In this document: piece by piece, positions 9,106-19,095 of the stretch
Layout of the letters: every line of letters starts with the position of its first letter
Numbering within the stretch: the stretch's first letter is position 1
IMG/VR virus record: IMGVR_UViG_3300006736_002174
Coordinates: 1-26,416 of that record
Length of the DNA: 26,416 bases
Direction: 5' to 3' (one strand)
Origin: a virus
The notes under the pieces: generated by a model
What the model was told of the DNA's origin: nothing
Database searches by the model: none
The model's input: only the letters and a program-made list of their open reading frames with translations
Translations under genes and position numbers: made by a program

Positions 9106-10942
9106 GATTACACGCAAGCGCCTGGCACGCGGAACGAAGCTCATGCCCGACCATGTGTCGGCCCCGCTCGTGGCAGCCAAAGACGAACTGGAAGCCATCA
9201 ACATAGAGAACGCGCAGATGCGGGCACCCATGGCCCCGTTCTGCGTCAACCTCACACTGCCGTACCTGAGCCATGAGGTGCATCCTCGCGGCACGATGTC
9301 CATTCCCTTCGGGCTGCCGCCGCTTCAAGAGAACTTCCTTGCCGGCGGCCTCTACGATGCAGATGCACCGCAGATGAAACTGAAGTCAGTTTCGTTCTCG
9401 TGGGACCAGCGCTCGGAGCCAGCTGCTATTGCTAGCCAGTTCTGGACCGAAAGCGGCACCACCAACACGGGGAAGTATGGGTACTCGTCGGAGCAGGGGA
9501 AACTCACGTTTGACGATATCTTCAAGATGGACATCCACCTGTCCATTCACAACAAAGACCAGGCCTATCTGGGTAACGCTTACCCCTATAAGATGCAGCG
9601 TGAACTCTGGTCCATCACCCTCCCCGCAAGCCACTTCTCCGATGGGTCGCTGCGCACCAACCCGTTCATTCAGGGCGACCTGGATATCGCCGTAGACCCG
9701 CACAAGACATTCGTATTTACGGTCAGCTGTCCGGGCCTCCACGACACCGCTGGTCGCTTCCTCGTCATCCCCTCGATTGAGATATCTCTCAAGTTCGTTT
9801 GTGAACTGATGGCGCGCGATAGCGGTGAGACCGATGTCCAGAACGTCCCCCAGCGCGGAGGAAGCGGCAACAACAAGTGGGGGGCGAAGACTGCGCCGTC
9901 TGTCACCGTCACCACCCCGACGGCAGGGACCGCCATCGAGGCCGACGCATCTGATGGCGTTGAGTACAACGTTACGGCCATCGATGACCAGTTCATGGAC
10001 AAGCTCGAAGGCGGCTACAATCGATACGGTGACGTTCCGCCCACAGAGACCATCAAGGACGACGCCGCTTACGAGGTCATCGCCGTACCGATATTTCAGA
10101 ACTCAGCCAACGGAGGCATCACCGCTTACCCGACCTTCTCGGCGACGTGGCCATACATCGGAGACGCGGCGTCTCCCACTGCCGGACGCGGTCTCTTCGA
10201 CCGCCGCATTGTCCCCATCCACCACTCTTACACCATCCATCACGCCATCTTGGCGTGGAACTGGACCAACTATGACCTGCTAGGCTGGGATGGCACTGGT
10301 GATAGGCCTATGGCGGGGGCCGGGTCTCCAACGGCAACGCAGCAGCGGGCATATCACGTGTGCCCCAGCAATGACGTGGGCCTCAAGGTGGGCGTGGGCA
10401 TCGGCACTGGCATGGCTGGCGATGACTTTGGTTACGATGAGATAGCATCGCTTGCGCTCACCGACCCCAACAACACTGCGGCGGGCAATACCTACACCGA
10501 CGGATGGGGTAATGGTACGACCCTGATTGACCGGATCTCGACATCCTCGTACCCGCCGGCAGCTCTGGTGTCCGATGGCGGTGGCGGGGTGACAGCGAAG
10601 CCTAAGTGGAACTGGGAGCTTCACTCGATCCCACTGGTTCCGGGCGGCCCATCCGGCACTGGCGCTGGATACTACACTCAGGGCAAGCCGGTGTTTGTTG
10701 GCCCCGGCTGGACCACCACCCAGGACCGCTCTGACCTTGACGGCTCCACCCCCATCACCAAGGGCGCTGAGCAGTGGATCGAGGTGCGAGCGCTCCTCTA
10801 CCCCACAGACGCAAACGTTGCCCTCTCGGATGCGGAGTACTCGTGGGACCCGCTCAAAACGCTCGGTGAGTATGCAAGCATCTTGGTAGGATACGGCGGG
10901 TGTTACGTGTATCTTATTTGCAAGAAGACCCTCACAAGGTAG
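9098..10942 (+). CDS. Putative tail/virion structural protein
   Basis: A 614-aa protein. The start is GTG at 9098, preceded by GAAGAGGTGA and overlapping the previous gene by 8 bases. A short basic helical N-terminus (residues 1-45) precedes a beta-rich body with strands such as MKLKSVSFSWDQRSEP and IDIAVDPHKTFVFTVSCPG-like segments. Gly/Thr-rich linkers follow at residues about 255-300, and the C-terminal domain is aromatic rich (AILAWNWTNYDLLGWDG, WNWELHSIPLVPGG). It shares the start logic and composition of the gene before it, so the two may form one appendage. No enzymatic motif was recognised; receptor-binding or baseplate-like roles are possible but unproven. Confidence 0.66.
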   Translation: MAKITRKRLARGTKLMPDHVSAPLVAAKDELEAINIENAQMRAPMAPFCVNLTLPYLSHEVHPRGTMSIPFGLPPLQENFLAGGLYDADAPQMKLKSVSFSWDQRSEPAAIASQFWTESGTTNTGKYGYSSEQGKLTFDDIFKMDIHLSIHNKDQAYLGNAYPYKMQRELWSITLPASHFSDGSLRTNPFIQGDLDIAVDPHKTFVFTVSCPGLHDTAGRFLVIPSIEISLKFVCELMARDSGETDVQNVPQRGGSGNNKWGAKTAPSVTVTTPTAGTAIEADASDGVEYNVTAIDDQFMDKLEGGYNRYGDVPPTETIKDDAAYEVIAVPIFQNSANGGITAYPTFSATWPYIGDAASPTAGRGLFDRRIVPIHHSYTIHHAILAWNWTNYDLLGWDGTGDRPMAGAGSPTATQQRAYHVCPSNDVGLKVGVGIGTGMAGDDFGYDEIASLALTDPNNTAAGNTYTDGWGNGTTLIDRISTSSYPPAALVSDGGGGVTAKPKWNWELHSIPLVPGGPSGTGAGYYTQGKPVFVGPGWTTTQDRSDLDGSTPITKGAEQWIEVRALLYPTDANVALSDAEYSWDPLKTLGEYASILVGYGGCYVYLICKKTLTR

Positions 10943-10951
10943 GAGGACCCC

Positions 10952-11650
10952 ATGTACAAGAGCAATCTCTTCCCCGCCGAAGGCGTGGGGGCCCTCACTG
11001 GCCCCCCGGCACAGCCAGGCACCACTGGCGCATACGGCGCTCACGGGTTCACCTCAAGGCGCGGGGAGAGGGGTGTCCCCTTTAGCCCTGGCCGCTATGA
11101 GTTCGACCTTGACCCTGCCGTAGAGGCCCAGCTTGGGAGTGAGTACGCATCGAGGATGGGCCTCGTTGACGCGGAACGGGGGGCCTTGCAGGATTACATC
11201 GCCTCTCTTGAGGGCGCTGAGCAGCGAGGGCGCGCGGGGATTATGTCGGGCCTTGGGCGCGGCGTCTCCGGTGCGTTCGGCGGTGCCGGCGGTCGCGTGA
11301 GCGCCGCTGCGATGAGGCAAGCCGGCCTTGAGGGGGGCCAGGCCCTCTCTCAGTTCGAGACTCAAACGATCCCAGAAATCGAGCTGGCCAGAGCAGAGGG
11401 GTTTGCCAAGCTGAAAACGGTGGAGGATAAGGAGCGGGAGAGGAAGGCCATTGCGAAGCAGGCGTTCATGGACTCAGTTCAGGGCATCAAGAACAAGTAC
11501 AGCAACTTCTTCGAGACGGATACACGCCTTGTGGCTGGTGAGATCTTAGCCATGGCGAACGCGGAGCCTGACCCGGAACTCAGGGCCTTCATGATCTCCG
11601 AAGCGGAGCGCATCCGCAGCACGCCGTCTAACTTGTTCACTATCGCGTAG
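10952..11650 (+). CDS. Putative small internal virion protein
   Basis: A 232-aa protein with a strong SD (AGGAGGA at 10941-10947). After a Gly/Pro-rich N-terminus there is an Ala/Gly-rich patch at residues about 95-120 (GIMSGLGRGVSGAFGGAGG), flanked by long charged helices (residues 55-92 and 125-180). This small-residue, amphipathic composition is typical of podovirus internal or ejection proteins that insert in the envelope at DNA entry. The gene heads a run of three genes with the same character. No specific family is recognised. Confidence 0.62.
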   Translation: MYKSNLFPAEGVGALTGPPAQPGTTGAYGAHGFTSRRGERGVPFSPGRYEFDLDPAVEAQLGSEYASRMGLVDAERGALQDYIASLEGAEQRGRAGIMSGLGRGVSGAFGGAGGRVSAAAMRQAGLEGGQALSQFETQTIPEIELARAEGFAKLKTVEDKERERKAIAKQAFMDSVQGIKNKYSNFFETDTRLVAGEILAMANAEPDPELRAFMISEAERIRSTPSNLFTIA

Positions 11651-11661
11651 TCAGGGGAACC

Positions 11662-14064
11662 ATGGGACGCATCGTCATACCAAGACCGCGCCGCGATGCG
11701 GGCTCACGCTATAGGTCTATATATAGGGTCCCCATCGGGGACAAGCGTCACAAGTTTGACCCCCATAAGGACCTCGGCCTTCTGATGAAGGTGCTCGATA
11801 CCGCCGTCGCAGTCGGTGGTAAGATCTCAGGCGCGGTAGGGGGCATTCAGGAGGGGCCAGATACGGCCCGTGCGCGTAAGCTAGTCGCCGACCGGAAAGC
11901 ACGCGAGCAGGGCGGTGTTTCGCCAAGCTCCACGGCCGAAGCGGGCAAGCAACTGGCCTCGCCGGACGTCCCCCCGCAGGTTCAGGCCTTTGATGCGTAT
12001 GTTGAGGACATAGATGAGCCCGCTGAGTATGCCCCTGAGCACCAGTGGGCCGCCGGCCCCGAGACTCGTACGGACCTCGATCCAAGGGTCTGGAGTCGGA
12101 GCCCGAGGACCGGGCGGTCGCCAGTCCCAGGAGGCCGACCACCAACACCGTCGCCTGAGGCGCAGATGGACGCTGTTGATTATGGCGAGGGCTACGCCGA
12201 GGGCGAGAAGGTTCGGCTCGCTCTGGATGCCCGGAAAGAGGCCATGGGCCGCTTCCGTGAGGCTGGCGAGGACGTTCGTCGAGTGCGAGCAGAGCAAGCA
12301 GCCCTCCCCCACACTGGACAGCAGATTCCCCGGTGGCTGCTGGGCATACCGGAGCCCGTGTGGAACGCCCTCGACCCTGTGGCCAGGTCCCGCGTGAACA
12401 GTCTCGTATCGCTCGGCGGTGTGAGGGGAGGGCCCGAAACGGCGACGCCACCGCCAGAGTTTATCGCAGCGATGAAAGGTGGTGACGTCCCAGCCGTCGT
12501 GGCCCTCGTCCATGAAGAGTTGATGTACCAGGAGATGGGCGGCGACTCCCAAGACCCATCCCGGGGGCGTCAGGTGCCCGGACCGGCCGGCGGGAGTGCC
12601 CTCATAGGCCCCGGCGGGGAGATTGTTGATAGGCCGCCAGTGTCGAGGCCCTTTAAGAGGCTCGCCAACCCGTTTCTTGCCGATCCCGCCACAGGGGCGG
12701 TGCCGGAAGGCTTCACGCCCGTCCCCCTAGTTGAACGGCCAACTCACGCGCTGGTTGAGCCTGACGAGCCGGAAGAGTATGGCCCCGAGGGCCCGGCCCG
12801 CCGCCCGCTACCAGCGGCCGCTCTATCCGCCACCGGCCCAGGAGGGACCCCGTCAGGGCCACCGCCAACTCCCCCAGAGGCCGCCCCCGATCCCGTCATG
12901 GTGCGTGTTGACACAGCCGCAGCGGGGGGTGACCCAAGACCCGCCATCAAGGATGCGTTCGATAAGGCCACCTCTTTGTATGCGGCGCTTCAGTCCGAGC
13001 GTAGAGAGGAGAGTGCTCGCGTATGGAATGTTGCGTTCCTACAGCGGCAAGACCTGGGAACCCTTCAGGCCCTCGGCGGCTTCGCCGATACGCCTCAGAA
13101 GCGCGCAATGCTGATGGATGCCATCAGTAAGAACAGGGATGTGCAGCCAACGAGCGTGAGCGATCTCCTTGGGATGGGTGAAGATCACGTAAGACGCGCC
13201 CAGAAGAAGGCGCTCAAAGCCATGAAGGGCGCTGCCCCCAAGAGAACGGGTCCCAAGGCCGTGACCGACCTCGCCAAGAGCATCTTGGGGATGAGGATGG
13301 ATGCCGCCAAAGACCGCAGGGCCGAGGCTGGAGAGGCCCGGTCTGCCGGCCTTCATCCCGGCGCACTCGAAAAGCAGCGACTGGCCAATGAGGCCGCGAG
13401 GCGCAAGGAGCGCGAGGCAAAGGCCACAGAGGACGCCAGGCATGCGAAGATCCTCGCCGATGCCGAGAAGGCAAGAACGCTTGCGGACAAGGCGGCGCGT
13501 GACTTCAGGAAGGACCAGGAGCGGGACGCCAGGCGCGCGCGCGGCGCAGTCTACAAAAAGCGAACCATGAAAGAAGACGAGAAGTTCGACAAGCAGCACT
13601 CTGCCTGGATACGCAATGAGTCGCTTCGCGGCCAGGGCACGACCCCAAACCAGGGGCAGCTTGCCGAGGCGGGCGTCTTCAGGGGCGACAGCAATGCGTC
13701 AGCCCTCAACAGGGTGAGGACCCGCTACCAAAACAGGCGGGGCTGGTCGAAGCAGCGCCCCGGCGTAACTGCGGTTCACACGAAGCTGAAGGCCGCGCCA
13801 AAGGCATCCGCTACGGGGCACACGCCCACCCAGAGGCTAAAGATACAGCGCGACTTAAAGGATCTCGACAGAAAAGAGACGCAGTATATGCTTGGCTCGG
13901 AGCGGGCAAAAAACCAGGCAGACAAGAAGGCTTATAGGGGGATGGCCGAGAGCGTTCGCGCCGAGAAAAAGCTACTGAGGGACGCACTCGCAGCCCCCCC
14001 ACCCACCAAGCAGCCGCCCAAGTACACACCGGGCACCGTCCAGAAACCCGTCGTGCTTGAGTAG
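11662..14064 (+). CDS. Large putative internal virion (ejection) protein
   Basis: An 800-aa protein; ATG preceded by AGGGGA at 11653-11658. The N-terminal 45 residues are very basic, then come Pro/Gly-rich disordered stretches (residues about 130-170 and 370-420) separated by helical islands. From about residue 510 to 640 there is a long Ala/Arg/Lys/Glu region (EKQRLANEAARRKEREAKAT) that should form an extended coiled coil, and the C-terminal third stays strongly basic. Such long, low-complexity, charged proteins between tail genes and lysis genes of short-tailed phages are usually ejected with the DNA. No lysozyme or protease motif was seen. Confidence 0.6.
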   Translation: MGRIVIPRPRRDAGSRYRSIYRVPIGDKRHKFDPHKDLGLLMKVLDTAVAVGGKISGAVGGIQEGPDTARARKLVADRKAREQGGVSPSSTAEAGKQLASPDVPPQVQAFDAYVEDIDEPAEYAPEHQWAAGPETRTDLDPRVWSRSPRTGRSPVPGGRPPTPSPEAQMDAVDYGEGYAEGEKVRLALDARKEAMGRFREAGEDVRRVRAEQAALPHTGQQIPRWLLGIPEPVWNALDPVARSRVNSLVSLGGVRGGPETATPPPEFIAAMKGGDVPAVVALVHEELMYQEMGGDSQDPSRGRQVPGPAGGSALIGPGGEIVDRPPVSRPFKRLANPFLADPATGAVPEGFTPVPLVERPTHALVEPDEPEEYGPEGPARRPLPAAALSATGPGGTPSGPPPTPPEAAPDPVMVRVDTAAAGGDPRPAIKDAFDKATSLYAALQSERREESARVWNVAFLQRQDLGTLQALGGFADTPQKRAMLMDAISKNRDVQPTSVSDLLGMGEDHVRRAQKKALKAMKGAAPKRTGPKAVTDLAKSILGMRMDAAKDRRAEAGEARSAGLHPGALEKQRLANEAARRKEREAKATEDARHAKILADAEKARTLADKAARDFRKDQERDARRARGAVYKKRTMKEDEKFDKQHSAWIRNESLRGQGTTPNQGQLAEAGVFRGDSNASALNRVRTRYQNRRGWSKQRPGVTAVHTKLKAAPKASATGHTPTQRLKIQRDLKDLDRKETQYMLGSERAKNQADKKAYRGMAESVRAEKKLLRDALAAPPPTKQPPKYTPGTVQKPVVLE

Positions 14065-14068
14065 GGGC

Positions 14069-17000
14069 ATGGGGCAAGTTACAGTCGATGGCCTTGGCGT
14101 TGTTGAGATTAAGGGCGACTGGCCAACCGCAGAAGAGGACCTGAAGATCCAGGCGCTCCTCGCAAAGCGGACGGCCGAGCCGGCCACGGAAGCCGCCACC
14201 CCTGAGCAGATTGAGGGGGCGGGTCTCGGCGGACTTGCCGAAACTCTGCGTGGCTTCCGGCAGATCGAAGACCCGCGAGAGGCGGGAGGGGCCGGGGAGC
14301 AGGCACTTCGCGCCCTCGGTGCCGGCGCGTCGCGCGTTGTCAGGGGCGCACTTCTGGAGACCGGCCTTGCGGCGGCCGAGGCCGTCCTTGGCCGTGAAGA
14401 GGTGGAGCAGTCGCCGTCGTTCGCCCTCCATGAGGAGTGGAAAGCCCTGGAAGAGGGCCTCTACAAGCAGTCCGTGTCGTTCGATGACGTGCTGGAGAGC
14501 GGGTGGGACCCGGCCACAGTGCTTGGGTTCATTGGTGAAAGCGGCGTCTCGTCGCTCCCCGGCATGGCCGCAGCGGTTGTGTCAATGCCGCGCTACGCCC
14601 TCTCAATGGTTGGCGATATTGCCCAGCAGCGCGCCGCCAACCGAGGGCGCGGAGAGGGGGTTACTGGGGCAGATCTTGTGGCGGCTGCTGTTACGTCGGG
14701 CCTTGTTGCCACTGGCGAGCGCTTCGGCGGAAAGCTGGCCAAGGGCGGTGGCAGTGGTGCCACCCCCCTCCGCAGGGTGGGCCAGGCGTTCATCGGGGAG
14801 GCGGCCACGGAAGCCGCCCAGGAGGCCGTTCAGACTATTGGTGAGCAAGCCTTTACTCGTGAGGGCGAGGGCCTCGTCGCTGGCGTTGACCCCACCGAGA
14901 TGGCAAAGCGCATGGCTGCTGGTGCCCTCGTTGGTGGCCCGATGGGTGGCGTGATGAGCACAGGCGTAGAGGGCGGCCGTGCCCTACGCCGAGCCACCCG
15001 CCCACCGACTGAGCCCACCACCGAAGCCGAGGTCGTCACTGAAGAGGTCATCACACGCCCCGCGTCCGAGGTCGAGGCAGAGTACACCCAGGTGAGGGAA
15101 ACCCTCCGGGCTGTCTCGCAAGACCCCAGGTTTGATAACACCAAACACGCCGAGGACCTGAACACAAGAGCGGTCGAACTGGCCGAAGAACTTCAAGCTG
15201 CACGAGCCTCTGAAGCCGCAGCGCCAACCGAGACCGAAGCACCGCCCACGGTTATCGTAGAGCCCGAAGCCGCCCCAGCCGAAGAGGTCGTTGCTGAGGA
15301 GGTGGCAGCGGGTGCCGGGGCCTTCTTCGGGCTCTACGAAGAGAGGACATCGGAGCATCCCGCCGATGATCGGTATCGGGTGTGGGAAGACGGGCAGACT
15401 GCCCTTTTTAAGGAGTTCGATGAAGACCCAGGCGTGTCAGACGTTCACCTTGAAATGGTTAAAGTCTTTCGGGACCGGGTGGGGCAAGGCGCTGGGTCAA
15501 AGATACTGCGAGAAATAACCAAGATGGCCGATGCGACGGGCGTAACCGTCAGCCTGGAGGCGACCGCGAAAGGTGGCCCCCTGACAACAGGCCAGCTTGT
15601 CGAGTGGTATGGGAGGCATGGCTTTAAGGCTCACCCAGAATATGGGGACGAGGGCCTTATGGTTCGCACCCCCGCCGAAGAGGTCGCCGAGACAGTCCTT
15701 CGCGTGGTTCCAGGCGCTGAGCCCGGCGCCAAGCGCACCCTTGTTCCACGCCGCACCCCCAGGGAGCAGGTTGAGGCCGACACTGACGTGGCCGTTCGCC
15801 GCGTTGAGGCCGACAGGGCGCTGGCAGAAGAGATTGCGTCCGTGCCAACACGCCCCCGCACCGGGGAGGTCGAGCCCAGGACAGCCCGTGCGCAGACCCA
15901 GGCCACGCTGGACCAGGCAGATGTTGACGTGGATACCGCTGCGTCAGACCCGTCTGCGTCACTGGCTGATATTGTTGAGAAGCAGGCTCGCACCGCAGGC
16001 CTTCACTCTGACGCAAACAACGCATCGAACGCAGACACCCGCGCATTTCTTGAGGAGATGTTCCCCGACGACCCAGGCCGCGTCAAAAAGACCATGAGCC
16101 AGGATAGGGTGCCGGTGTCTCAGGCCCTCTTCGAGCTTCAAGCCAGAGACCTGCACACCCGCACGCCGGATGACTTTACCGTCAAGACCACCGACCCCTT
16201 TGATGCGATGGTTGACGACATCATCGCCACCGGGCGTAACGCTGATCACGTTGAGAAGCTTGCCTTTGGACACGCAAAGGTTCAGCACCGAAGGGTCTAC
16301 CGGAATCTGCTCCAGCAGTACGACAGGGCCGAAACCCAGGCGGAGAGAGACAATCTGTCTGAAAAGATAAGTAATGTCCGCGACGCCTCGGACAGAATCG
16401 CCACGGCCAACGCTAAAGCCAGCAGGGCCTGGGGCCTCGCTGGCAGGTACACGCAGTTCTTCCTCGACAAGGATCTCACTATCGTTGAGGCGCTTGCGAA
16501 GGCCAAGGTTGACAAGGGCGGCCTTGAGTTAAGCAAGTCCCAGCGAGACTTTATCGAGAGGGAGTACGCCGCCTCAGACAAACTAGAGGCGCGAGCAAAG
16601 CCAATACGGCAGGCCGCCATCAAGAAGATGCGCGCCCTCAGCCGCGTCATCAGGAGGCTGGAGGGCAAGGCGTCCCCGACCAAGAGGGACGCCAAACTCC
16701 TCAAGGAGGCAAAGCGGCGATACGACAAGGCTGAGGGCGTCGTCGTAGTTGCAGATCACGACATCCGAGCGGCCAAATCCATCCGCCTGAACGCGGTGGA
16801 CAAGTCTCAAGCCGGGGCCATCCTCTCCCCTACCGCAAGCAATGCAGTGCAGGACGTCTTTGACGCCAGCAGGGCGCTCCGCTCATCAGGCGAGGACAGC
16901 GCCCTCGGTCGTCAGGGCATGAACCTCCTTGCCCGCTCACTGTTCACCAAAGAGCAGGCCTGGATTAAGACAATCCCGCCCGCCCTCAAGATGCTTGCAT

Positions 17001-18472
17001 CGGCGGTCGTCAACAACCCGGCAGGCCGCGCCCGCGCAAGGAGACTCCAGCAGGAGTTGGTCGACCAACCCTACCAGGCCGTGTTTGACCTGGCGGGAGG
17101 GGAGGTCACGGATGTTGAGGGGGTCGGCGGCAGGCACGGCGGCACCCTTGATGCGAAACAGGAGGAGTTTGCCACCAACCTGTTCAATAGGCTTGGTGGG
17201 TTTGGCCGAGCCATTGGCGAACGACTGATTGAGCCCAGCCAGAACGCCTACGCACTAACCCTCAACCTGCTCCGCAGGGACTACTTCGACAGGGCGCTAA
17301 AGAAGCGCCTCACCGAGGCAAACATCCCCCCAGACCTGAGCGCCACCGAGCTTGTCAAGGCCGTCAAGGCCGACCCTCAACTGCTCGCTGACCTTGAGTC
17401 AGACGCCTACATGACTAACGTCTTTACGGGCAGGGGTAAGTGGCGAATAGGCACCGAGGGGGACACCAAGGGGAAGGGCGGTAAGGACATTGCGGGGGTG
17501 CTCGCTCGCCGCCTCCTATACGCGCCGAGGTATATGACCAGCATTATCGAGAACGCTCTTCGGACTATCCCGTCGGCGGCCCTTACTGGCCTGCTCACCA
17601 GGAGGAGTTGGACTAAGCCCCTCAACTACAAAAACTACCCAGAGTGGTTCAAGAAGCTAAAGGACCGTGAGTACGATCCCAAGGTTCTTCCCCTGATGAT
17701 GTCTGGCGTCGGCCCCTTCAAGGACGTGAGCGACTATCAGCGAGGGAGGCTCATGGGCGAGGCCATCTTCGAGACAGCGTGGCTTGGCTCGCTTGCGGCA
17801 TTGGCAATGATTGGGTTTGGCGATGACGAGGATGAGATCTCTTGGTGGGAGAGGCTGAGAAGGTTCAACGACCCAGAGAGCGCCGACTACCGCAAACTGG
17901 TCATCGGCAACTGGCACGTGTCCCTTGAGGGCGGGCGCGGGGCCACCATGAGGCACCTGATGCCTTACAGCCTCTCTGAATCAGAGGCTGACGACATGGC
18001 GGGCATGGACTTCGGTGTCGATTACTCGCGCAGGATCGGCAGGATGCTAAGGAACAAGACACACCCCTTTGTATCCCCGTGGGTCGAAGTGCTTAGTAAC
18101 GAGGATTACCTTGGTGAGCCCCTGACGGATCAGACATACGAAGAGGCCAAGGACAACGTGCACGACATGCTTGTGCATTTGGGTCAGCGCAGCATACCGG
18201 TTGCGCTTGCCTTTGCCCCGATCATTGCGGAGTCCATGGGCGAGGCCATAGGCGAAGGAATGGCAGAGACGGGCATCCCAGGCGCTGTGCCGCCCGACCC
18301 AGGCATGGCCGACCCAGATGCGCCAAGCCTGCTCAACAGGCTGCTAGTCACTGGCGGCACCAATATGTTTGGCCTCGGCGCTCAGTATTACGACCCAGAA
18401 GAGTGGTCGCAACAGACGCGCCTGCCAGGGTCTCTCCCCCGCCTGCCCGTCAGAGGCTTACCGAGGCTCTAG
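14069..18472 (+). CDS. Giant polyvalent-type internal virion protein with embedded GNAT domain
   Basis: About 1467 aa from the ATG at 14069; a TTG at 14057 would add four residues and overlap the previous gene, and neither start has ideal SD spacing. Residues 60-310 are Ala/Gly-rich with membrane-compatible stretches (VSSLPGMAAAVVSMPRYALS). Residues about 330-415 are an Ala/Glu/Pro linker. Residues 419-535 form a GNAT acetyltransferase-like domain: motif A RVGQGAGSKIL (470-480), then LVEWYGRHGF (510-519) and a terminal LMVR strand. Long helical coiled-coil regions follow (about 640-930). The last 400 residues contain LYAPRYMTSIIENALR, a hydrophobic WLGSLAALAMIGFG segment and THPFVSPWVEVLSNEDYLGEPL, which resembles the C-terminal LPD-type domains of phage 'polyvalent' proteins. 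It is probably packaged in the head and ejected into the host with the DNA. The acetylation target is unknown. Confidence 0.68.
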   Translation: MGQVTVDGLGVVEIKGDWPTAEEDLKIQALLAKRTAEPATEAATPEQIEGAGLGGLAETLRGFRQIEDPREAGGAGEQALRALGAGASRVVRGALLETGLAAAEAVLGREEVEQSPSFALHEEWKALEEGLYKQSVSFDDVLESGWDPATVLGFIGESGVSSLPGMAAAVVSMPRYALSMVGDIAQQRAANRGRGEGVTGADLVAAAVTSGLVATGERFGGKLAKGGGSGATPLRRVGQAFIGEAATEAAQEAVQTIGEQAFTREGEGLVAGVDPTEMAKRMAAGALVGGPMGGVMSTGVEGGRALRRATRPPTEPTTEAEVVTEEVITRPASEVEAEYTQVRETLRAVSQDPRFDNTKHAEDLNTRAVELAEELQAARASEAAAPTETEAPPTVIVEPEAAPAEEVVAEEVAAGAGAFFGLYEERTSEHPADDRYRVWEDGQTALFKEFDEDPGVSDVHLEMVKVFRDRVGQGAGSKILREITKMADATGVTVSLEATAKGGPLTTGQLVEWYGRHGFKAHPEYGDEGLMVRTPAEEVAETVLRVVPGAEPGAKRTLVPRRTPREQVEADTDVAVRRVEADRALAEEIASVPTRPRTGEVEPRTARAQTQATLDQADVDVDTAASDPSASLADIVEKQARTAGLHSDANNASNADTRAFLEEMFPDDPGRVKKTMSQDRVPVSQALFELQARDLHTRTPDDFTVKTTDPFDAMVDDIIATGRNADHVEKLAFGHAKVQHRRVYRNLLQQYDRAETQAERDNLSEKISNVRDASDRIATANAKASRAWGLAGRYTQFFLDKDLTIVEALAKAKVDKGGLELSKSQRDFIEREYAASDKLEARAKPIRQAAIKKMRALSRVIRRLEGKASPTKRDAKLLKEAKRRYDKAEGVVVVADHDIRAAKSIRLNAVDKSQAGAILSPTASNAVQDVFDASRALRSSGEDSALGRQGMNLLARSLFTKEQAWIKTIPPALKMLASAVVNNPAGRARARRLQQELVDQPYQAVFDLAGGEVTDVEGVGGRHGGTLDAKQEEFATNLFNRLGGFGRAIGERLIEPSQNAYALTLNLLRRDYFDRALKKRLTEANIPPDLSATELVKAVKADPQLLADLESDAYMTNVFTGRGKWRIGTEGDTKGKGGKDIAGVLARRLLYAPRYMTSIIENALRTIPSAALTGLLTRRSWTKPLNYKNYPEWFKKLKDREYDPKVLPLMMSGVGPFKDVSDYQRGRLMGEAIFETAWLGSLAALAMIGFGDDEDEISWWERLRRFNDPESADYRKLVIGNWHVSLEGGRGATMRHLMPYSLSESEADDMAGMDFGVDYSRRIGRMLRNKTHPFVSPWVEVLSNEDYLGEPLTDQTYEEAKDNVHDMLVHLGQRSIPVALAFAPIIAESMGEAIGEGMAETGIPGAVPPDPGMADPDAPSLLNRLLVTGGTNMFGLGAQYYDPEEWSQQTRLPGSLPRLPVRGLPRL

Positions 18473-19095
18473 TGATCACACTCATGCAAGACCTCATCCG
18501 CGCTATCCGCTCTCGCATCAGGCCACATGACGCACTGGCGTCGGTGGCCGAGGCATGGCTGGAACAAGGCGCTACCGAAAGCCAAGGCTCCAACGCAGGA
18601 CCAGACGTCTCCTGGTTCATCCACGATGGGGGAGGAAGACCAAGCGCCAAGCCACCCTGGTGCGCTTACTTCGTCTCCTCCTGCTGCCGCCAAGTAGCAC
18701 GCGCTGGGTTCGGCATCTCCTACGTGCGCAGCGGACGGGCGGTCAGCCATTGGATCAAGGCCCCAGAAGAGCGCCGTATAGCGCGTGATGACATCTGGGT
18801 GATGCCCAACCCCCGTGGAGTCATCTTCGTCCGCACAAGGATGTCTAAAGCCGCCTCTGAGAGGGACAAGGTGCTCAATGGCATGAACCGCCAAGGACAC
18901 ACCGGCATCGTCGTTAGCATAGACAAGGAAGCTCGAACCGTTACCTGTGTGGCAGGGAACTCCTCTGGGTATGGACACAATCGCGTCTCCGGTGGTGGCG
19001 CAGTGGCCATGGAAGTGATGCAAGATGGTGACGAAGCATGGCAAAGGCTGGTAGGCTTCGTCCAAGTGGTCGGTCGATCGAAGGACGTCTCATGA
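18472..19095 (+). CDS. CHAP/NlpC-type endolysin (peptidoglycan amidohydrolase or endopeptidase)
   Basis: A 207-aa protein from GTG at 18472 (SD GAGG at 18463-18466, overlapping the previous stop as TAGTG); an ATG at 18484 is the alternative. The catalytic triad pattern of CHAP/NlpC-P60-like cysteine hydrolases is visible: Cys64 in PPWCAYFVSS, His143 in GHTGIVVSID and Asn163 in VAGNSSGYG. This matches the TIGR02594-like group that cuts cell-wall peptides at lysis. There is no signal peptide, so export would rely on a holin. It opens a six-gene lysis-like cassette. Reading the frame further upstream to 18403 would place the start inside the previous gene, which is less likely. Confidence 0.8.
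   Translation: MITLMQDLIRAIRSRIRPHDALASVAEAWLEQGATESQGSNAGPDVSWFIHDGGGRPSAKPPWCAYFVSSCCRQVARAGFGISYVRSGRAVSHWIKAPEERRIARDDIWVMPNPRGVIFVRTRMSKAASERDKVLNGMNRQGHTGIVVSIDKEARTVTCVAGNSSGYGHNRVSGGGAVAMEVMQDGDEAWQRLVGFVQVVGRSKDVS

Noticed and set aside
11697-11728. T7-type single-subunit polymerase promoter
   Set aside because: TATAGG is present but the upstream -17 to -5 bases do not match, no equivalent copies precede other late genes, and no such polymerase gene is in the window.
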